From: Zeus faber
Lineage: Eukaryota > Chordata > Actinopteri > Zeiformes > Zeidae
NCBI GenBank assembly: GCA_960531495.1
Contig: OY482847.1
Span: 27,583,598-27,647,597 of the forward strand
DNA length: 64,000 nucleotides
Direction of reading: 5' to 3'
Shown here: piece after piece, positions 27,143-40,511 of the stretch
Layout of the letters: every line of letters begins with the position of its first letter
Position numbering within the stretch: the first letter of the stretch is position 1
The notes under the pieces: model-generated
The model's database searches: none
What the model saw: the letters and a program-made list of their open reading frames with translations, nothing else
Told to the model about the DNA's origin: nothing
Position numbers and translations under genes: made by a program

Positions 27143-27776
27143 CAACTTGAACCCCAGAGGTTTTCCAACTTGTTGTACTGGACGCGTTCAACTCGGGTGT
27201 GACAGCACCGACTTCCAACTTCCAAGGTAAATGGAGCACACCATTATAATATATATCTGAAGCCATATTTAACACCACTAAAAACAAAGGTATCAAAGCA
27301 AAGAAATACATACGGTAAGGAATTAAGGCAAACTCCATGAAAATGATATTTTCTTTTATATAAATAACACAAATAACTTACAACAATAATGATAACATAA
27401 TGCTATATGCCACTATTGAGATATTGCAGTGATATCATGCAGTTTAAGAGAGTTACCTGTTGAGAATGAGATGAGTAGGTACTTTTTCCCATATTTGTAT
27501 ACAAATGAAATGGATCCATGGACCTAAGGGGAAACTTATTGCAAATATCGCTAAACAGAACTGGTCGTATTTGTTATAAAAAAAAATGGAATGTCTCAAC
27601 AGAAATAACAAATAGAATAAAGCTATCTTCAAATAAATAACCTTTTTTTCTGTTTGACAGAATGAAATCCCGTTATTTGTGATGGGGGGGAAAAAAGATT
27701 GCATATCATACACGTTTAAATTGTGGTAACTTTAGTATTTTAATCTGGACATCTTCTCAGCAGCAGCAGCAGAATA

Positions 27777-27782
27777 TTTATT
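27777..27782 (-). terminator. fgf7: possible fgf7 polyadenylation signal
   Basis: TTTATT on the plus strand reads AATAAA in the fgf7 direction about 700 bases past its stop. Other hexamers may exist, so this is a candidate only. Confidence 0.3.
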
Positions 27783-28473
27783 TTTTAGAGATCACATCTT
27801 GATAAGGAAGAGCAAGTCAGTGAGCAGCTAGAAAGTCATTGTGGTCTGAATCTGGCCTGGGATACCTATAGGGACGAGACCAAAACTTCAACAAGCTGTC
27901 TGCATACAGTAGACCGTGTCCCCTGTCGGACCTGCGCTTTGTGTGCTCTGAGCAGCTGTTCCACCAAAAAAAGACAAGTCCAGCTTGCTTCCACTCATTG
28001 CATTGGTCAAGCCTTGTAAAAAAAAAAAAAAGTCAGTAATCAGTGTTTCAGTCTGCTCTTTGTATATAATACACGTATCCTCAACTGGAAATACATACTC
28101 TGAGGAAATCAAAATCGAAGAAGTCTTGACTGCTTATAGAACTTTTAGCTTTTAGTTTATAAGGCAATAAAAGTAGATTTAGTGTCTGTCCATTGAAATA
28201 GTCTCACATTAAAACAGCTTAATACTTGAACAGGATATAATATAAAGATGTTTGCATCTTTAAAAGGTTGAACAGATTTGTAGTTTCCCCGGGGGATATT
28301 GGGGGATGTTGTGGAAACATCAGGGAACATTGCATTTCTAATTTACAACTTGGGGGAGAGTAGGGGTGTGAAGTCGGCAAGTTAAAACGAGCTCTGCCTC
28401 TGCGTCCGCTTATGTAACGTACAGTATGTGACATGGAATCGTACACGACTCTGCACATCAATCCTCCGCCTTT

Positions 28474-29453
28474 TCAGTCTACCCTCCTCTCCTCCTCCCT
28501 GCATTTCATGGGGATGAAGTGAGATGCAATGTGCTCCCTCCTGGTCTTTCTACCACGCAGAGGCCTTCCCTTCTGGGACAGGGCTATAAACATCTCCTTG
28601 CCGTTTCTAGTCCACTTTGCAGAGGAGTAGGCGTTGAAGTAGTTTTCTAGGAAAACCTCCTTGAAGTTGCAGTTGTCGTTGTAGATCCTCTTTAAAAGCA
28701 GAAAGGACAAAAACAAAACAGGTGTTAGGTTCTTCCAGAGTATGTTTTGTCACAAGAGCCGTGGTTCTAAAGATACTTTTAATGTACTGTGAACTTTTGT
28801 GTTCAATAATAAGTTGAAAAACGGTGTTACCTTGCCTTGCAGCTGTCCCGTTCTGTTCATGGAGATATAGTACTGACTCTTCACCCCTTTAATAGCCAGG
28901 ACTCCCCCTTCGGACACTGTCCTGATCTCCAGGATACCTATGAATACAGTTGCACGGCAGGAGGGATTAGAGGTTTTACGTGATAGATAGCAGACCGTCA
29001 GCGTCCATTCATGATCCGCCCGACATTCATCTTCATTAACCATGTTCCTGAGGTTCCTGTGGTTAATCAGTCTGCGGCCCCTCTGGCTTCATTCAAGCCT
29101 TGTTAACTGGCCTGGGTGGCCATTAAACAAACCATAGCCTATACCCTGATACATATGGGAGACAGATTACCCCCCCCCCCCCACCCCCCCTTTCCCCTGG
29201 AATTGAGGAAACAACCTCCTTCCATACGCTTTGCACGCTACATCTCAGACATCCTCCCCAACACAGGGAGAGTAGAAGAATGAAAAGGGGCATCACCTTT
29301 TTACGAAATGAATGCAGAAACAATGCACAGCGAGGTAACTTGTGTGAAATGATGCAAATGAGGTGAAAATAAGGTGTATATTTTTTTCATGGGACTTATA
29401 TTTTGGCATTCATGTCTTAATCAATACCATGCAGGTCTTAATAATAATAATAT

Positions 29454-29493
<40 letters not shown>

Positions 29494-31863
29494 ATGCACG
29501 CGCGCACGTGCGAGTGCGTGCGTGCGTTTTCCATAGAAAAAGAAAAAAAATCGAAAATAATGGAAAAATTAAAGAAAATACTATAATTGCACACGCATCT
29601 CTCTTGAAGACGAGACAAACGGATAACCATCTGTATTCCTCAGGCAGTTCAATCAAATCTCGCCGATGATTAAAGAGGATGCAGCAGTTTCACCTTCCCA
29701 AAAGCTAAACGAGCTCATTACTTGCGAGCCCTTTCAAGCTATAATCCATTTCACTTGTTTATTTCACTTAACAGGCATCTGCACCACTGTCAAGCCAGCC
29801 TACGCATCTTCACGGGTCCAAGAGTTTTGTCCGATTTAGGAAGATCCGTTTTGAACAATATGTTCAGAATTGAAATAAACATCAAAACAAAAATGTACAC
29901 ATAAGCAAGCCAGAATACAAGCTACTTTGTTCTTTTTCCTATTTAATTCCCAGTTCCCTTTCTTCCCCCACTGAATCACAATTCTTTCACTTGTTAAATT
30001 TATGTACACGTACGTCAATGGTCACGCACGCACTCAAGCTCTCCCGTTGAATGGCCAACGCATCACCCTTCTTATCAAAGCCTCGCTCAGGTTCACTTGA
30101 CATTTCAAAGGCTTGTGACCAATGAAATGTAAATGTTCCAAATATTCTGAAGCCCTGAAGCATTATTAATGTTATTCAAAGTGACACTGAGCATGCTGTG
30201 GTCGCAGTGTTTCTCAGGTCACAAAGAGATGTCTGTTTCTCAATCATGGAAGCTATTTTTGGGTGTTTTTTTTTTTTTTATATCTGAACATAGTCTGGTA
30301 TTCCACATTATATTTCGTTATATAGTTAAATGCCTCAAACTTCAGTTATTTCTTTATTATTCGGCATCGTTTCTATGAATAAAGTGCACAGAGACAAAAA
30401 AATCAATAGAAATCAATCGAAGTAAATGGGAGACACACTTTTTCTGACATTGGCACCGGTTATCAGTGAATTAATCAATGACTGAAAATAATAAACGTTT
30501 CGACTCTTCAAAACCAGTGACGACATTATTATTATTATGGAAATTTCAGTGTTCATATCAGTTCAGTCAAAAAAATGGCATTTGTGCATCCCTATTAAAG
30601 TATGTTTTTTTGTGATTTGAGATCAGTGGAACAGAAGGTTTTAAATACCATATAATAACATAATATTTTAGTCTTATGCTTCACAACTACAGTGGTTTGA
30701 CGGACACTGTTTGAATTGCATGAGTGCAAAAGAACACACACACACACACACTCTCGTGCATTTTTACACAGACATTGTTGGCGTGTTGAGTCGGCGGTAC
30801 AGAGAGCGTGTCGGGATTCCTGAGTATGAACAGATTTGCTTTCATTCTCTTGGCCAGGCTCAATATCCTAATTTGTGGGTGATCCCTAATTCTTTCTTCC
30901 CCGGATAGAGACAAACTGCACATTGTTTAAATTTGTGGATAAAAGAGGACTCGTGTTTGGTGTGAATCAACTTTGATGCTTTGCCGTACCACGTTTGAAG
31001 TGTAATTCTTGCTCAAATGTTTGTACTGTTCAAGCTGCAATTTTGAACAAAATCTAAAACTTTTGTCTTTCTTCACGGTTAAAAAAATGTAAAGAAATGT
31101 ATTTCAGTGGATATTCTGATATCTGTGTGCCCAACGTAGTGCAGCACTAAAATGCTTGCTTGATGGTCAGATGATTGAGGGGCAGTTGGAGAAGCCGCCT
31201 CTGGCACAAATTGCCTGTCTCCAGATTTGTAATGTTGGTTTGTCAGGCTGTAGTTGTAAAGTCTTTTTGCACGCCATCAGTCTTCCGGGAGCCCTCCGAG
31301 AACAAATGAAAGTGATTATTCCCCAATTCTCATCGTCACTTTGTTGCGTCTTAGAAAAACAATTTATTGATTTCATTAGTACGTTTTTTGTTATTGTCAT
31401 TAACGGGTTGTTCCAGTGTTTTCTACTGGGGTGAAGACATGCATGTGTTTGCGATTACCAGCGAGCATTTGGCTTAAATAATTATCCATCCTCCAGCTCA
31501 TATAGGATTTGTTTATTTGGTTGTCGGGCCATGTTCACACGTTCAGTGAATAATTATCTAGTCCGAGGGAATGGTACAAGAAAATGGGTTTCCACCTGGC
31601 CAGCACCCACAGTTTTGCTTTGTTTATTTAGCAGATTGTTTAAATCAAGTTCAGTTATCTTAACAATGATTGGTTCAGCACTGCTGCATGTTGCTGTATG
31701 CTTAGTGTTTATACTCTTTTGGTTAGTGCTCTATAGCCTGGCTATTGGAAATTGTTATGTTATGTATTGTTGTGTTGTTATGTTGGTGAAATACATTCTC
31801 AAATAAGGAATTCAAATGGCCAATAATAAGTGTAAAGGGAAAAAGCCTGTATAAATACATACA

Positions 31864-31898
<35 letters not shown>

Positions 31899-32029
31899 AT
31901 TATTATTTTTTCTGATTGTTTGTTTTTGATAGTTTTTTTTTATTTAACCTTTTTGTGTCGTGTGTAGTGTAAGGGACTGCATGATACAAAAGATCTTACG
32001 CACTTGGTCATCATGGTTTCTTTTGTCTT

Positions 32030-32101
<72 letters not shown>

Positions 32102-33374
32102 AAGGGAAGCCAGAAAATTATATGTACAGATACAGTATATAGTATATATCTATATACAGTATATTCCTGCAGAGTCCATGCATGCTGGTGCTCATCAATT
32201 TTTCTGCCTTTCACCGCCAATTGTTATGCAAGCATCTTATTTTCCATCCACTCAGAGACATTCTTTGTCATGCTAGCATTCCAGCTAGAGACACACTGTC
32301 AGAACAGATGATATGATAGCTACCTAAAACATCTCCCTAAAAAGTCTTCCAGGCAATTCAAATTCCTTACCTTTGAAAAACTGTTAGTTATGTTGTTGCT
32401 GAAAAGGGAAATATTTCCATTCTGTGAACTGAATTACAATGTTTACAGAGGGTGCCATGCATCCTCCTAGGAAGCAGGCTTGGTAGTCCACGTGTTGTGA
32501 AAAACAGAGACTTGAATCTTGGTTGTGCAAGATGCAACGAGGGTAACTTCACATTCCCAGCAAGGCTCAGAAGGTGACTATGATAACTCTTTCCATTTCT
32601 ATTTCTGTAGTATGTTTTCTGGACAGCAAATCAGGCTGAGCCAGTGTGAGTCTCAGCTAGGGACCGTCTCTCTCCTGAGCCCAATTGGAGCCATGGCTCT
32701 CAGCAGCCCTCAAGCCCCTTTAGTTTACTTCATTACACAGTGTTTAGATGGTGTTATGATTGGGCAAGCCAAAGCCCGCACCTGCTTTATTTTACTTCAG
32801 TCACTTTGGCTTCTCTAACACAGACACATGACCCATTAACACTGTGAATACACTATGGAGAACATTGCACAATAACAACTACCACGTGCCCCTGTCCCCT
32901 TGATTAGCAAGTAACTAAGAACATTCAGTACTGTCAAGATCAAATTCGAAACACATACAGTAGGTTACCCTGCTATAAATATCCACCATTTATGATATGT
33001 GCTATGATTTGTTTTCGCGATAAGGTAAGTGCACAGAAATCAACAATGAAAGACAGGTGTCATAATCTGAAAAAAATGTCCCCCTTACTGTGGCAGTTGG
33101 TGGGATCCTGAGTGCCATTGATGTTTCCATTGTCATCAATGGTAAGAAACCACTGCGTGCGGCTGAACAGCTGTCGAATGCGCACGTCTCCTCCCTCCAT
33201 GTAGTCGTAGTTCCTGGTGTGCCGCTCGTGTTTGGAACAGTTCATGATGGCGGCCAGTTGCTCCGGAGTACGGTCACTACAGGCCACGCACACACTGCCG
33301 AACAGGAAGATTACGTGCACATACAGTCCCGAGAGCAGATTTGGCATGTTCCATGTCAGCATCCATTTGCGCAT
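28474..33374 (-). CDS. fgf7: fibroblast growth factor 7 (keratinocyte growth factor), 202 aa
   Basis: Secreted heparin-binding growth factor from mesenchyme acting on the epithelial FGFR2-IIIb receptor. Coding exons are 33374-33089, 28937-28831 and 28689-28474, GT-AG with matching phases; the total is 202 aa against 194 in human. Residues 1-31 form a hydrophobic signal peptide. CSDRTPEQ and the NCS glycosylation sequon at 45-47 match FGF7 closely, followed by ERHTRNYDYMEGGD. The trefoil core includes EIRTV, AIKGV, NCNFKE and AKWTRNG. A basic heparin-binding stretch RGRKTRREH spans about 176-184. Extra sequons occur at 86 and 123. The C-terminus ends MKCREEERRVD where human ends soon after the equivalent Met. 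Met1 at 33374 aligns with the human start; an upstream in-frame Met at 33389 is less likely. The N-terminal half separates it from FGF10 and FGF22. Confidence 0.95.
29452..29490. repeat. (GT)n microsatellite
   Basis: A GT run within fgf7 intron 1, grading into imperfect 'gcgcacgtgcg' sequence downstream. Confidence 0.9.
31866..31896. repeat. (TA)n microsatellite
   Basis: About 15 TA units in fgf7 intron 1. Confidence 0.9.
32033..32101. repeat. (GT)n microsatellite
   Basis: About 34 GT units in fgf7 intron 1. Open frames over this tract are artefacts. Confidence 0.95.
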
Positions 33375-36300
33375 TATAATGCAATGCAATGGGGTTTCTT
33401 GAACAACATACTTAAAAGTGATACAAATGTCCCCAAGCTGTCCCTCTGGATCTGTGATCTCTTCAGGCAGACCGAGTGTTTCCCTCTTCCTGTGACAGGG
33501 ATTCCTGGTGTTGACACTGAGACAAGCTATTGGCTGTGGAGTTTGTCTCAGAGGTCGGTGATGCCTCTATGTGGTGATGCTTCTATGTGGTGAAGCCTTT
33601 GTGTGGTGTAGCCTCTGTGGGGTGAAGCCTCTATGTAATCCTCAGTGGCTGGACGTGCTGCCTGCACCCCCTGCTGTGGACAACAGCCCAAAAGTGGACA
33701 TCATAATCTGGTTCAAGAAGTTCTACCCAGGCTGTCACTGTGGGAAAAGACAATTAATTTCAGTTGAACATTGATTTCGAACAGCGGAACATTAACTGCC
33801 AATATAAGGAATAAATAATTATACTTCTACTGGAGTGGAAAGAGGTCAAATAATTAATGGTCAACAAAAACAATTTTAGTTGTGGAAAGTTGAATTTCCC
33901 GAACGATTTATACGATTTATAGCTGTATTTCTTTTCTTTTCTTGGCCCCGCAGTAGTGAAGTGTCCTGGCAGTTGTTTTCATGTCTGTAATCCTCTCTCT
34001 ATACACAAATCTCAGAAAACCCAAGCCACCACACATGTACACATATGAGTCTGAAACAAACAGGTCCATATACCATTTTCAGCTGCCAAAGAGTCCATTC
34101 GAATAACTTACATATGCTGTGAATGATGACGGGAGATGAAATAGATGTATTCCTTTTCCCTCGAGAGCCTTTATGTTTAGGCTCTTTAGTTGTGGAGTTG
34201 TAGACTCAGTCGTAAACCCAGCCCAGTGCTGCTGGTGAGCGAGGCGGGAGCCAAGAGCTTCTGTTACTTCCCATTGATGTCTCCCTGACTCTGGCAGGCT
34301 GACTCTGTGCATCTTCCACTGTTGTTGTGCACCCTGCTTAGATAAATGCCTCTTGCTGACCTCACTTGAGAGCAATTAGATCCCAGCCAGTCAGCTGTCC
34401 TTTGGTGAGATGCAGTGGAGAAACACCCTCTGCCTCGTTTCGCTCTGTCACTCACCAACTGGACATGAGAGGGAGCTATAAACTTTCAGAAGGGCGGACT
34501 TTCCTTGGAATGCACCCGTGAATACTCTCCACAATTTACTACAACCCCCGCATCCCCACTCGTCCCCAAAATTTCCTACCCATTTCCCATTTGCTTGAGC
34601 TCTGCCAGCTAATTTTCTGTGATTACAAAGCTTCAAGAATTTCTCATCCACAATTGAAAATGTCACAACGGTTTATTTTGCGTACTTTCTAAGCCTGGAA
34701 TGATTGGTAAGGATTTATTGGCGCAAAGCTGGCCAAACATCAAAAGGATCGCTTCAATCACAGGCTTATTGCGAGTAACGGGGGGAAACAATAAGTTACA
34801 GCTGGCAGGCAGTCATCGAGGGTGAGAAAAACAGAAGACATAAATACTCAGAAGTAGTCATCTCTGTCAGGGGTCATACGTTCTTTCACTTTCTGTGTTT
34901 GTATTTAAAGCCAAATTTATCGCCCTTACATACCTGGCCTTTCCTTGGGCTCACCACTTCAAAAGTTTATATGGGCCCTAATGACGCACCCTCTCTTTTG
35001 GAGAGGTCAGAACTGCAGGCCTGACAAAAAGAGACTTCTGGCCACAGCAGGCCTCCCTCTCATCTGCTAAACTGGTGGTCGTAAAGACCTGATCTATTAG
35101 GTGTCACTCAGGCCCCGTCATCTGTCCCCTCTATCACCTCACAGCCAGTTCTAACTCCACTTTGGCGGATGTATGGGATATGGGCACTGTGGACACATGC
35201 TAGATCACTGCCAAAAAAGCCTGGAGTGTTAATTGTACACAACAAACACAAGTCCTAGTGTTATAAACTGCAATAACCTAAGCTGAATTTACTCTTCTTG
35301 AAAACCTTACATGTATCTTAGTTTTTCCCAGGGGCATCATTTCGGTATGAAAGTGCCATATCCTCGCCCGAGCACCTCGACCATAACCATACTCAAGATC
35401 TTGACACCGGTCCAGATCTGGATTGAAACACAAATCAATCCATACCCAGGTCAAATTAGACATTAGTTACATGCAGGTTTCCTTCTTGTACCTCAATATG
35501 TGGCCTGTGGCCCCCACCACACATTTGCCATACCCTGCTTTACCCTGAAATACCAGCCCTGGTTTTTCCCATTGTCAAAAATGCTGCATGTGAGACTCTA
35601 AAAAATGTTGTTTAGAGTCTCTCATTAGTCAGGGCCAGACTTCTGTTACCCTGATCCTTTTAGTGGAATGACTTTGCATGATGTACCTTGTGCAACCAGT
35701 CAACCAAGCCCCCTCAGGAAACAGGGTCATCTCCACCACTGTCAATCACGGCCACACACTCATCATGTTAGCATGGTAATATTGTGGGTTACGACCGCTC
35801 AGGTCAGTAGCAACAAGAGAAGAAGGAGCTTCGTGTTTGCGTTTGAAATGGCAGATGAGGTAAAATTTGCTTTAAACACCCTTAAAACTTCTGGTGTAGA
35901 GATGTTGATGCTATTGAATTTTCTCTCTTTCTCTCTCCAAAAGAGTTTACATACATAGGTAACAGTATGCCAATTTGTAGCTGTAACACATCTCTAACAG
36001 TCCATTGCAGGAGTTGTTTTTTTCTCTGCCCTCTTTCCCTCTGTGTATCTTTTAGGAGGGTCTTCATCAGAGTTCACTTCCTGAGCTAAGAATGGTTTCC
36101 TTGACCTCACCCGATGATGAATGCACATTGACCTAGAAATTGACGCCAAGATTGGGTTGAATGTTTATTTACCAATTCACAGACTATGATTGTGCCAGAT
36201 AATAGCCATGCTTATTAGAGTGAAGAGATGACCTTCACCTCTTTACATCTTTAGTATGTCTTTGCTCTGAATTTCTTTTTTAATTTAAAGGCCTTTTTTT

Positions 36301-36876
36301 CTCGCAGACCTCGCTTAGAACTTATATTTGTTTCGATATCTTGTTTCTTTACAAAGGACCCACTTTTGGCAGGCTTTTACAGAGTGTTTGCACTTTAAGC
36401 AGTTCACAGTCAGATTCCTTTAACCTAGAAAAGTGGCACTATACACACTAATGTGACAATGACCTGTAAAAAAGTTTTTTAATGCTACGCACACTGCTCA
36501 AAACCAAGTCTTAAGTTCTGTGTTTATGGCTCAAGAACATTTAATGAAGTGAAGTAATATGTTGTAATCTACATAAATGCTCTCTATGTGTGTAGTCTGT
36601 GTGGAAGGATTGGTGCAGGTTTGTGTGCAGGTAATTTGATTTTATGGTGTGAATGGACGCCTGCTGTCGCTTCAAGATCAAAGGCCAAGAACTATCTGGA
36701 TTTTGCAGTAGGACGGGAATCGATTGTCTGCAGGGCATGGGGCAGTCAGCTTGAGTTAGCCTTTTGCACTCTCAATAACAACAATGACTGTCTGCCTTGT
36801 GTGTTATCACCCCACAGAGTTTCCTTCGGGACTCGCCAAGTTTTTGAGATGATATGAGATCTTAAGATGAAACAGC
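33375..36876. other. fgf7 upstream region, no gene recognised
   Basis: Should contain the fgf7 5' untranslated sequence and promoter, which I cannot delimit. It includes a 16-bp minisatellite (33560-33639) and a small hairpin with 10-bp arms (agactctaaa/tttagagtct) near 35591-35618. No exon or mobile element is supported elsewhere. Confidence 0.5.
33560..33639. repeat. 16-bp minisatellite, five units
   Basis: Five consecutive imperfect copies of gatgcctctatgtggt lie just upstream of fgf7. Units differ at one to four positions each. Confidence 0.85.
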
Positions 36877-36877
36877 A

Positions 36878-36975
<98 letters not shown>

Positions 36976-36994
36976 ACACACACACACACACACA

Positions 36995-37073
<79 letters not shown>
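36878..37073. repeat. long (CA)n array
   Basis: About 196 bases of CA with three CAGA-type interruptions. It is the longest microsatellite in the window and the first of four arrays in 1.7 kb. Confidence 0.97.
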
Positions 37074-37075
<2 letters not shown>

Positions 37076-37460
37076 CACCTACAGTAGCTTGGGATACAGG
37101 TTTCTTAGAATGTCTATTTTTTTGTTTCTAACTATGAAAAGTACCCCATCATTTGACTTTGTGAATCTTCACCAAATCATTTTGCTCACTGAATTGTGTC
37201 TTAATCCCATTTCTCCAGGACAGCAATATCACTCTATCATTTATATCTGGGCTGGTTCTTCAGAAACTAGCAGCAGCATGTGCTGGGCTGTTCGCACGTG
37301 GTGCTGGATCCAGAATTTATGATAGTTTCCACTATTACTGCAAAGCCATCTGCCTCCCCACACTGTCTGCTCTTCTTGCTCTAAAAGCATTCCTGGACAG
37401 AGAAGAGCCTTTGTGTGTGCGCGGGCGTGTGTGTATGTTTGTGTGAGAGGGCAATGCATG

Positions 37461-37562
<102 letters not shown>

Positions 37563-37842
37563 GTGTAAAAGTGTCTAAGCATGAAGGAATCAAATGTGTG
37601 CTTGTGTGCAGGAGTGTGTTTTTGTGTGTTTTTCTGATGTATATGATGCTTTATCTTGTCTTCCAGTGATACAAGTTCATTTATGCCTGGAGAATAGACT
37701 CTGTTTAAGGTCAGGATATTTTTAGCGCTGGTTTTAGACTGTTTGGGTTTAGCTTTTGCTTTCTAAATGCCATCATAATTAGGGTTCTCTTAGGATGGAG
37801 CCTCACAACATTAGTCCCAACTATAAATATATATAGTTTGTA

Positions 37843-37870
37843 AACACACACAGACACACACACACACACA

Positions 37871-37946
<76 letters not shown>
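37843..37946. repeat. (CA)n array
   Basis: About 104 bases of CA with single GA and TA interruptions. Confidence 0.97.
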
Positions 37947-37948
<2 letters not shown>

Positions 37949-38041
37949 GGCACATCGCACCAGTTGGCACAGCTCCCTAAACACTTAACAATTTTTTTCA
38001 TTTGTTGGTAGAAAACTTTTGAATACCACCTTAAATATAGA

Positions 38042-38099
38042 ATTATATCCTGAATCACATACATCTTCACATTTTCATTTATGTGATTCAGGATATAAT
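38042..38099. repeat. perfect 20-bp inverted repeat
   Basis: The arms attatatcctgaatcacata (38042-38061) and its exact reverse complement (38080-38099) flank an 18-base loop. A transcript of either strand would fold into a stable hairpin of pre-miRNA-like size. It may equally be a small palindromic insertion. Confidence 0.75.
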
Positions 38100-38463
38100 G
38101 ATATCTTGCCAATAATCTCTTCTCATTTGAACAAATATCACGAATGCAGAAAATACTCAACTCCTTATACTCTAGCAGGGATCGTTTCCTCAGATTGTAT
38201 TATACAAAATCAAAGCTCCCTGAATTTCACATAGACCAAGTTTTCGCACAATATGTATAAATAAATATTTATATACTCAAAAATGCTGTGGTGACCGCTG
38301 TGGTATTTTATTGAGTGCGCATGTACTCACCAAGTGGTGTAACATCCAGAGAGAAACGGTGGATCACTGTCAGAGACAGCAGGACTCTGTCCCAATTGCT
38401 GAGGTCACAGCACAGCAGGCGCACCAGACACACACTCACATAGTGCACATGTATTGTACGCGT

Positions 38464-38465
<2 letters not shown>

Positions 38466-38557
<92 letters not shown>
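38466..38557. repeat. (CA)n array
   Basis: About 92 uninterrupted bases of CA. Confidence 0.97.
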
Positions 38558-38559
<2 letters not shown>

Positions 38560-40297
38560 CCCAAACTCACATGTATACAGACACTTGGTTTGATTCCCAC
38601 TCGGCTCTGCTCTTTGAAGCAGCTCTTCGTAAAAGGTGACACTTTGTCGCGGCTCAGGTCATCTCTGTTGGAGCCGGGGTGCGAGATGGACACCGAGATG
38701 TTCCTCAACTGACCAGCTCCTATTTCGCCGTTGTTTAGAAAGAGAAATAGGACATATACAGATAGCCGCGGTGGAAAGGAAGTTATGCACATTTTTCAAG
38801 CTTCTGTACTTAAGTATATTCAGTTTCAAAGACTTACAACTTTTACTCCATTACATTTTAAAGGCAAGATTATCTAGCAAATATCTCTTAAACTATGCAG
38901 TTGTGCTTCTTTAAAAAAAAAAGTATATTCATCATAAGTGGGCCAAGGCGAGAGGAACCAACCGATAGTTGTAGATTCTTGTAAATTTCTGACACCACAT
39001 ATACTTGTTTTTGTAAATTGTAATCAGCATGCGCATGAACACTGATCTGCAGAGAAAAGGGTTCAGTAGCACTTTATGCCGTACTATAAACTCTGTTATA
39101 TCTGGAAACTGGATATGACAAGTACTTTTATTTTTAATACTTTAAATACATTTAAGATAAAGTACTTTTACTTGAGCAGAAATGTCACTGTGGTACTTTC
39201 ACTCCTATTGGAGTCATTTTGTGTATTTGTGTATCTGAGTACTTTTCCAACACTGACAGGAAGTAAGAGCCCTTGTTCAAAACAATTGTTAGGGCTGTAA
39301 ATGCTAAAAAAGTGATGTGAGGAGTCATGAAAAATAATAATTAAATGCAAAAATATTATACAAAACATTAAAATCAAGAGGACATCAAAATATAAATGAT
39401 TCATTCATAGTTAGTTGCTTCGAAAAAGCATCACTAAAAGCTGATTGCATGTCTGAAGTAAGTAATCGCATTTGTTGAGGTTAAATGGGATGACTACAAT
39501 AGGGATAGGATGGAATTAACAATTACTTTCATGTTGCGTACATTCACATGCCAGGCTGTTGTGTTGAGTGTGACACCACGAGCAGTTTGTTCTTATGCAT
39601 TATGTCTGTGATCGGTCTTGTTAGAGAATGTGAACCAGCGCTGTCGGGGGAATGGGCTGATCCCACCTAATGCAGGAACAGCTGTCAGGGATCACAGTCT
39701 TAGCTGCTCACTGGATCTACTCAAATACAGTATCACGTAGAGCAGCGTCTCTCCTGTGCAAACACTCTCTGCCTTTGTGGCTTTCGACAGAGACAGGGCT
39801 TCTAAAATAAGACACAGAGGGCTCGATGAAGGACCTTGGAAGGATTTTGCCACAATTGTTGCTTGCTGCTTGCTTATAATGTGTACATGTTTCGATTGAG
39901 AAAAATAATTTGCACGTGAGGTAGAGAAGAAAGTAGTTATAGTCCGTCATCCATCGGTTTCTGAGGAAATCTCTCAGCGGTCACGGCTAAAAACCCACTT
40001 TATTTGTCGCCTATTTTTTTCTTTTGCTGTCTTTCACCTATTAATTTTACCTGTTAACTTACTTAACTTTATTTTTCTTCATCACTTTTGGCTTGATTTT
40101 GAGTTTCAAAACTTAAACACTTTAAAATCTATGTTTTAAATTAATAAATAGAGTTAATTATTAGGAGTCCAGCCTGTAAGCCTATTGTTATTGTTCGGCA
40201 ACGCTATTGTTATTGTTTGGGCGAAGATTCTCTGAATTTTGAAGCCCAAAGCAATCTGGAATACCATTTTTGGCATTACACAACCACAACATCGTCG
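38558..40297. other. intergenic stretch, nothing recognised
   Basis: AT-rich sequence without exon-like or element-like structure that I can support. Confidence 0.45.
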
Positions 40298-40511
40298 GGG
40301 GATGGTAGCTCAGGAGGTAGAGCTGGTGGTCTAGTGATCCAAAGGTTGCTGGTTGGATCCCAGGCTCCTCCTGCTTGCATGCTGTAGTGTCCTTGAGCAA
40401 GACACTTAACCCCTAATTGCTCCTGATGGCTGCGTCCGTCGGTGTTTGAATAATTGTAAGTCGCTTTGGATAAAAGCGTCTGCTAAATGACTAAATGTAA
40501 TGTAAATGTAA
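40298..40511 (+). mobile_element. tRNA-derived SINE, copy 2
   Basis: Full-length relative of the copies at 22725 and 59721. The box A region is unchanged, but box B reads GGTTGGATCCC, a C-to-G change at a position normally conserved in the promoter. The tail ends in AATGT-type repeats. Confidence 0.88.

Larger units (their letters stand above)
24281..27776. other. intergenic stretch, no gene recognised
   Basis: Mostly AT-rich sequence with no exon that I can support. It contains a minisatellite and GT tract at 26132-26214 and a LINE tail-like fragment near 27098-27142. Confidence 0.5.
28938..33088 (-). other. fgf7 intron 1 with microsatellites
   Basis: The 4.15-kb intron between the first and second coding exons. 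It holds a (GT)n run at 29452-29490, a short CA run at 30735-30750, a (TA)n tract at 31866-31896 and a (GT)n tract at 32033-32101. No other gene or recognisable mobile element was found in it. Confidence 0.6.

Noticed and set aside
33375-33389. An fgf7 start at the upstream in-frame Met (33389)
   Set aside because: The Met at 33374 aligns with the human start (M-x-K-W) and gives a proper signal peptide without the extra five residues.
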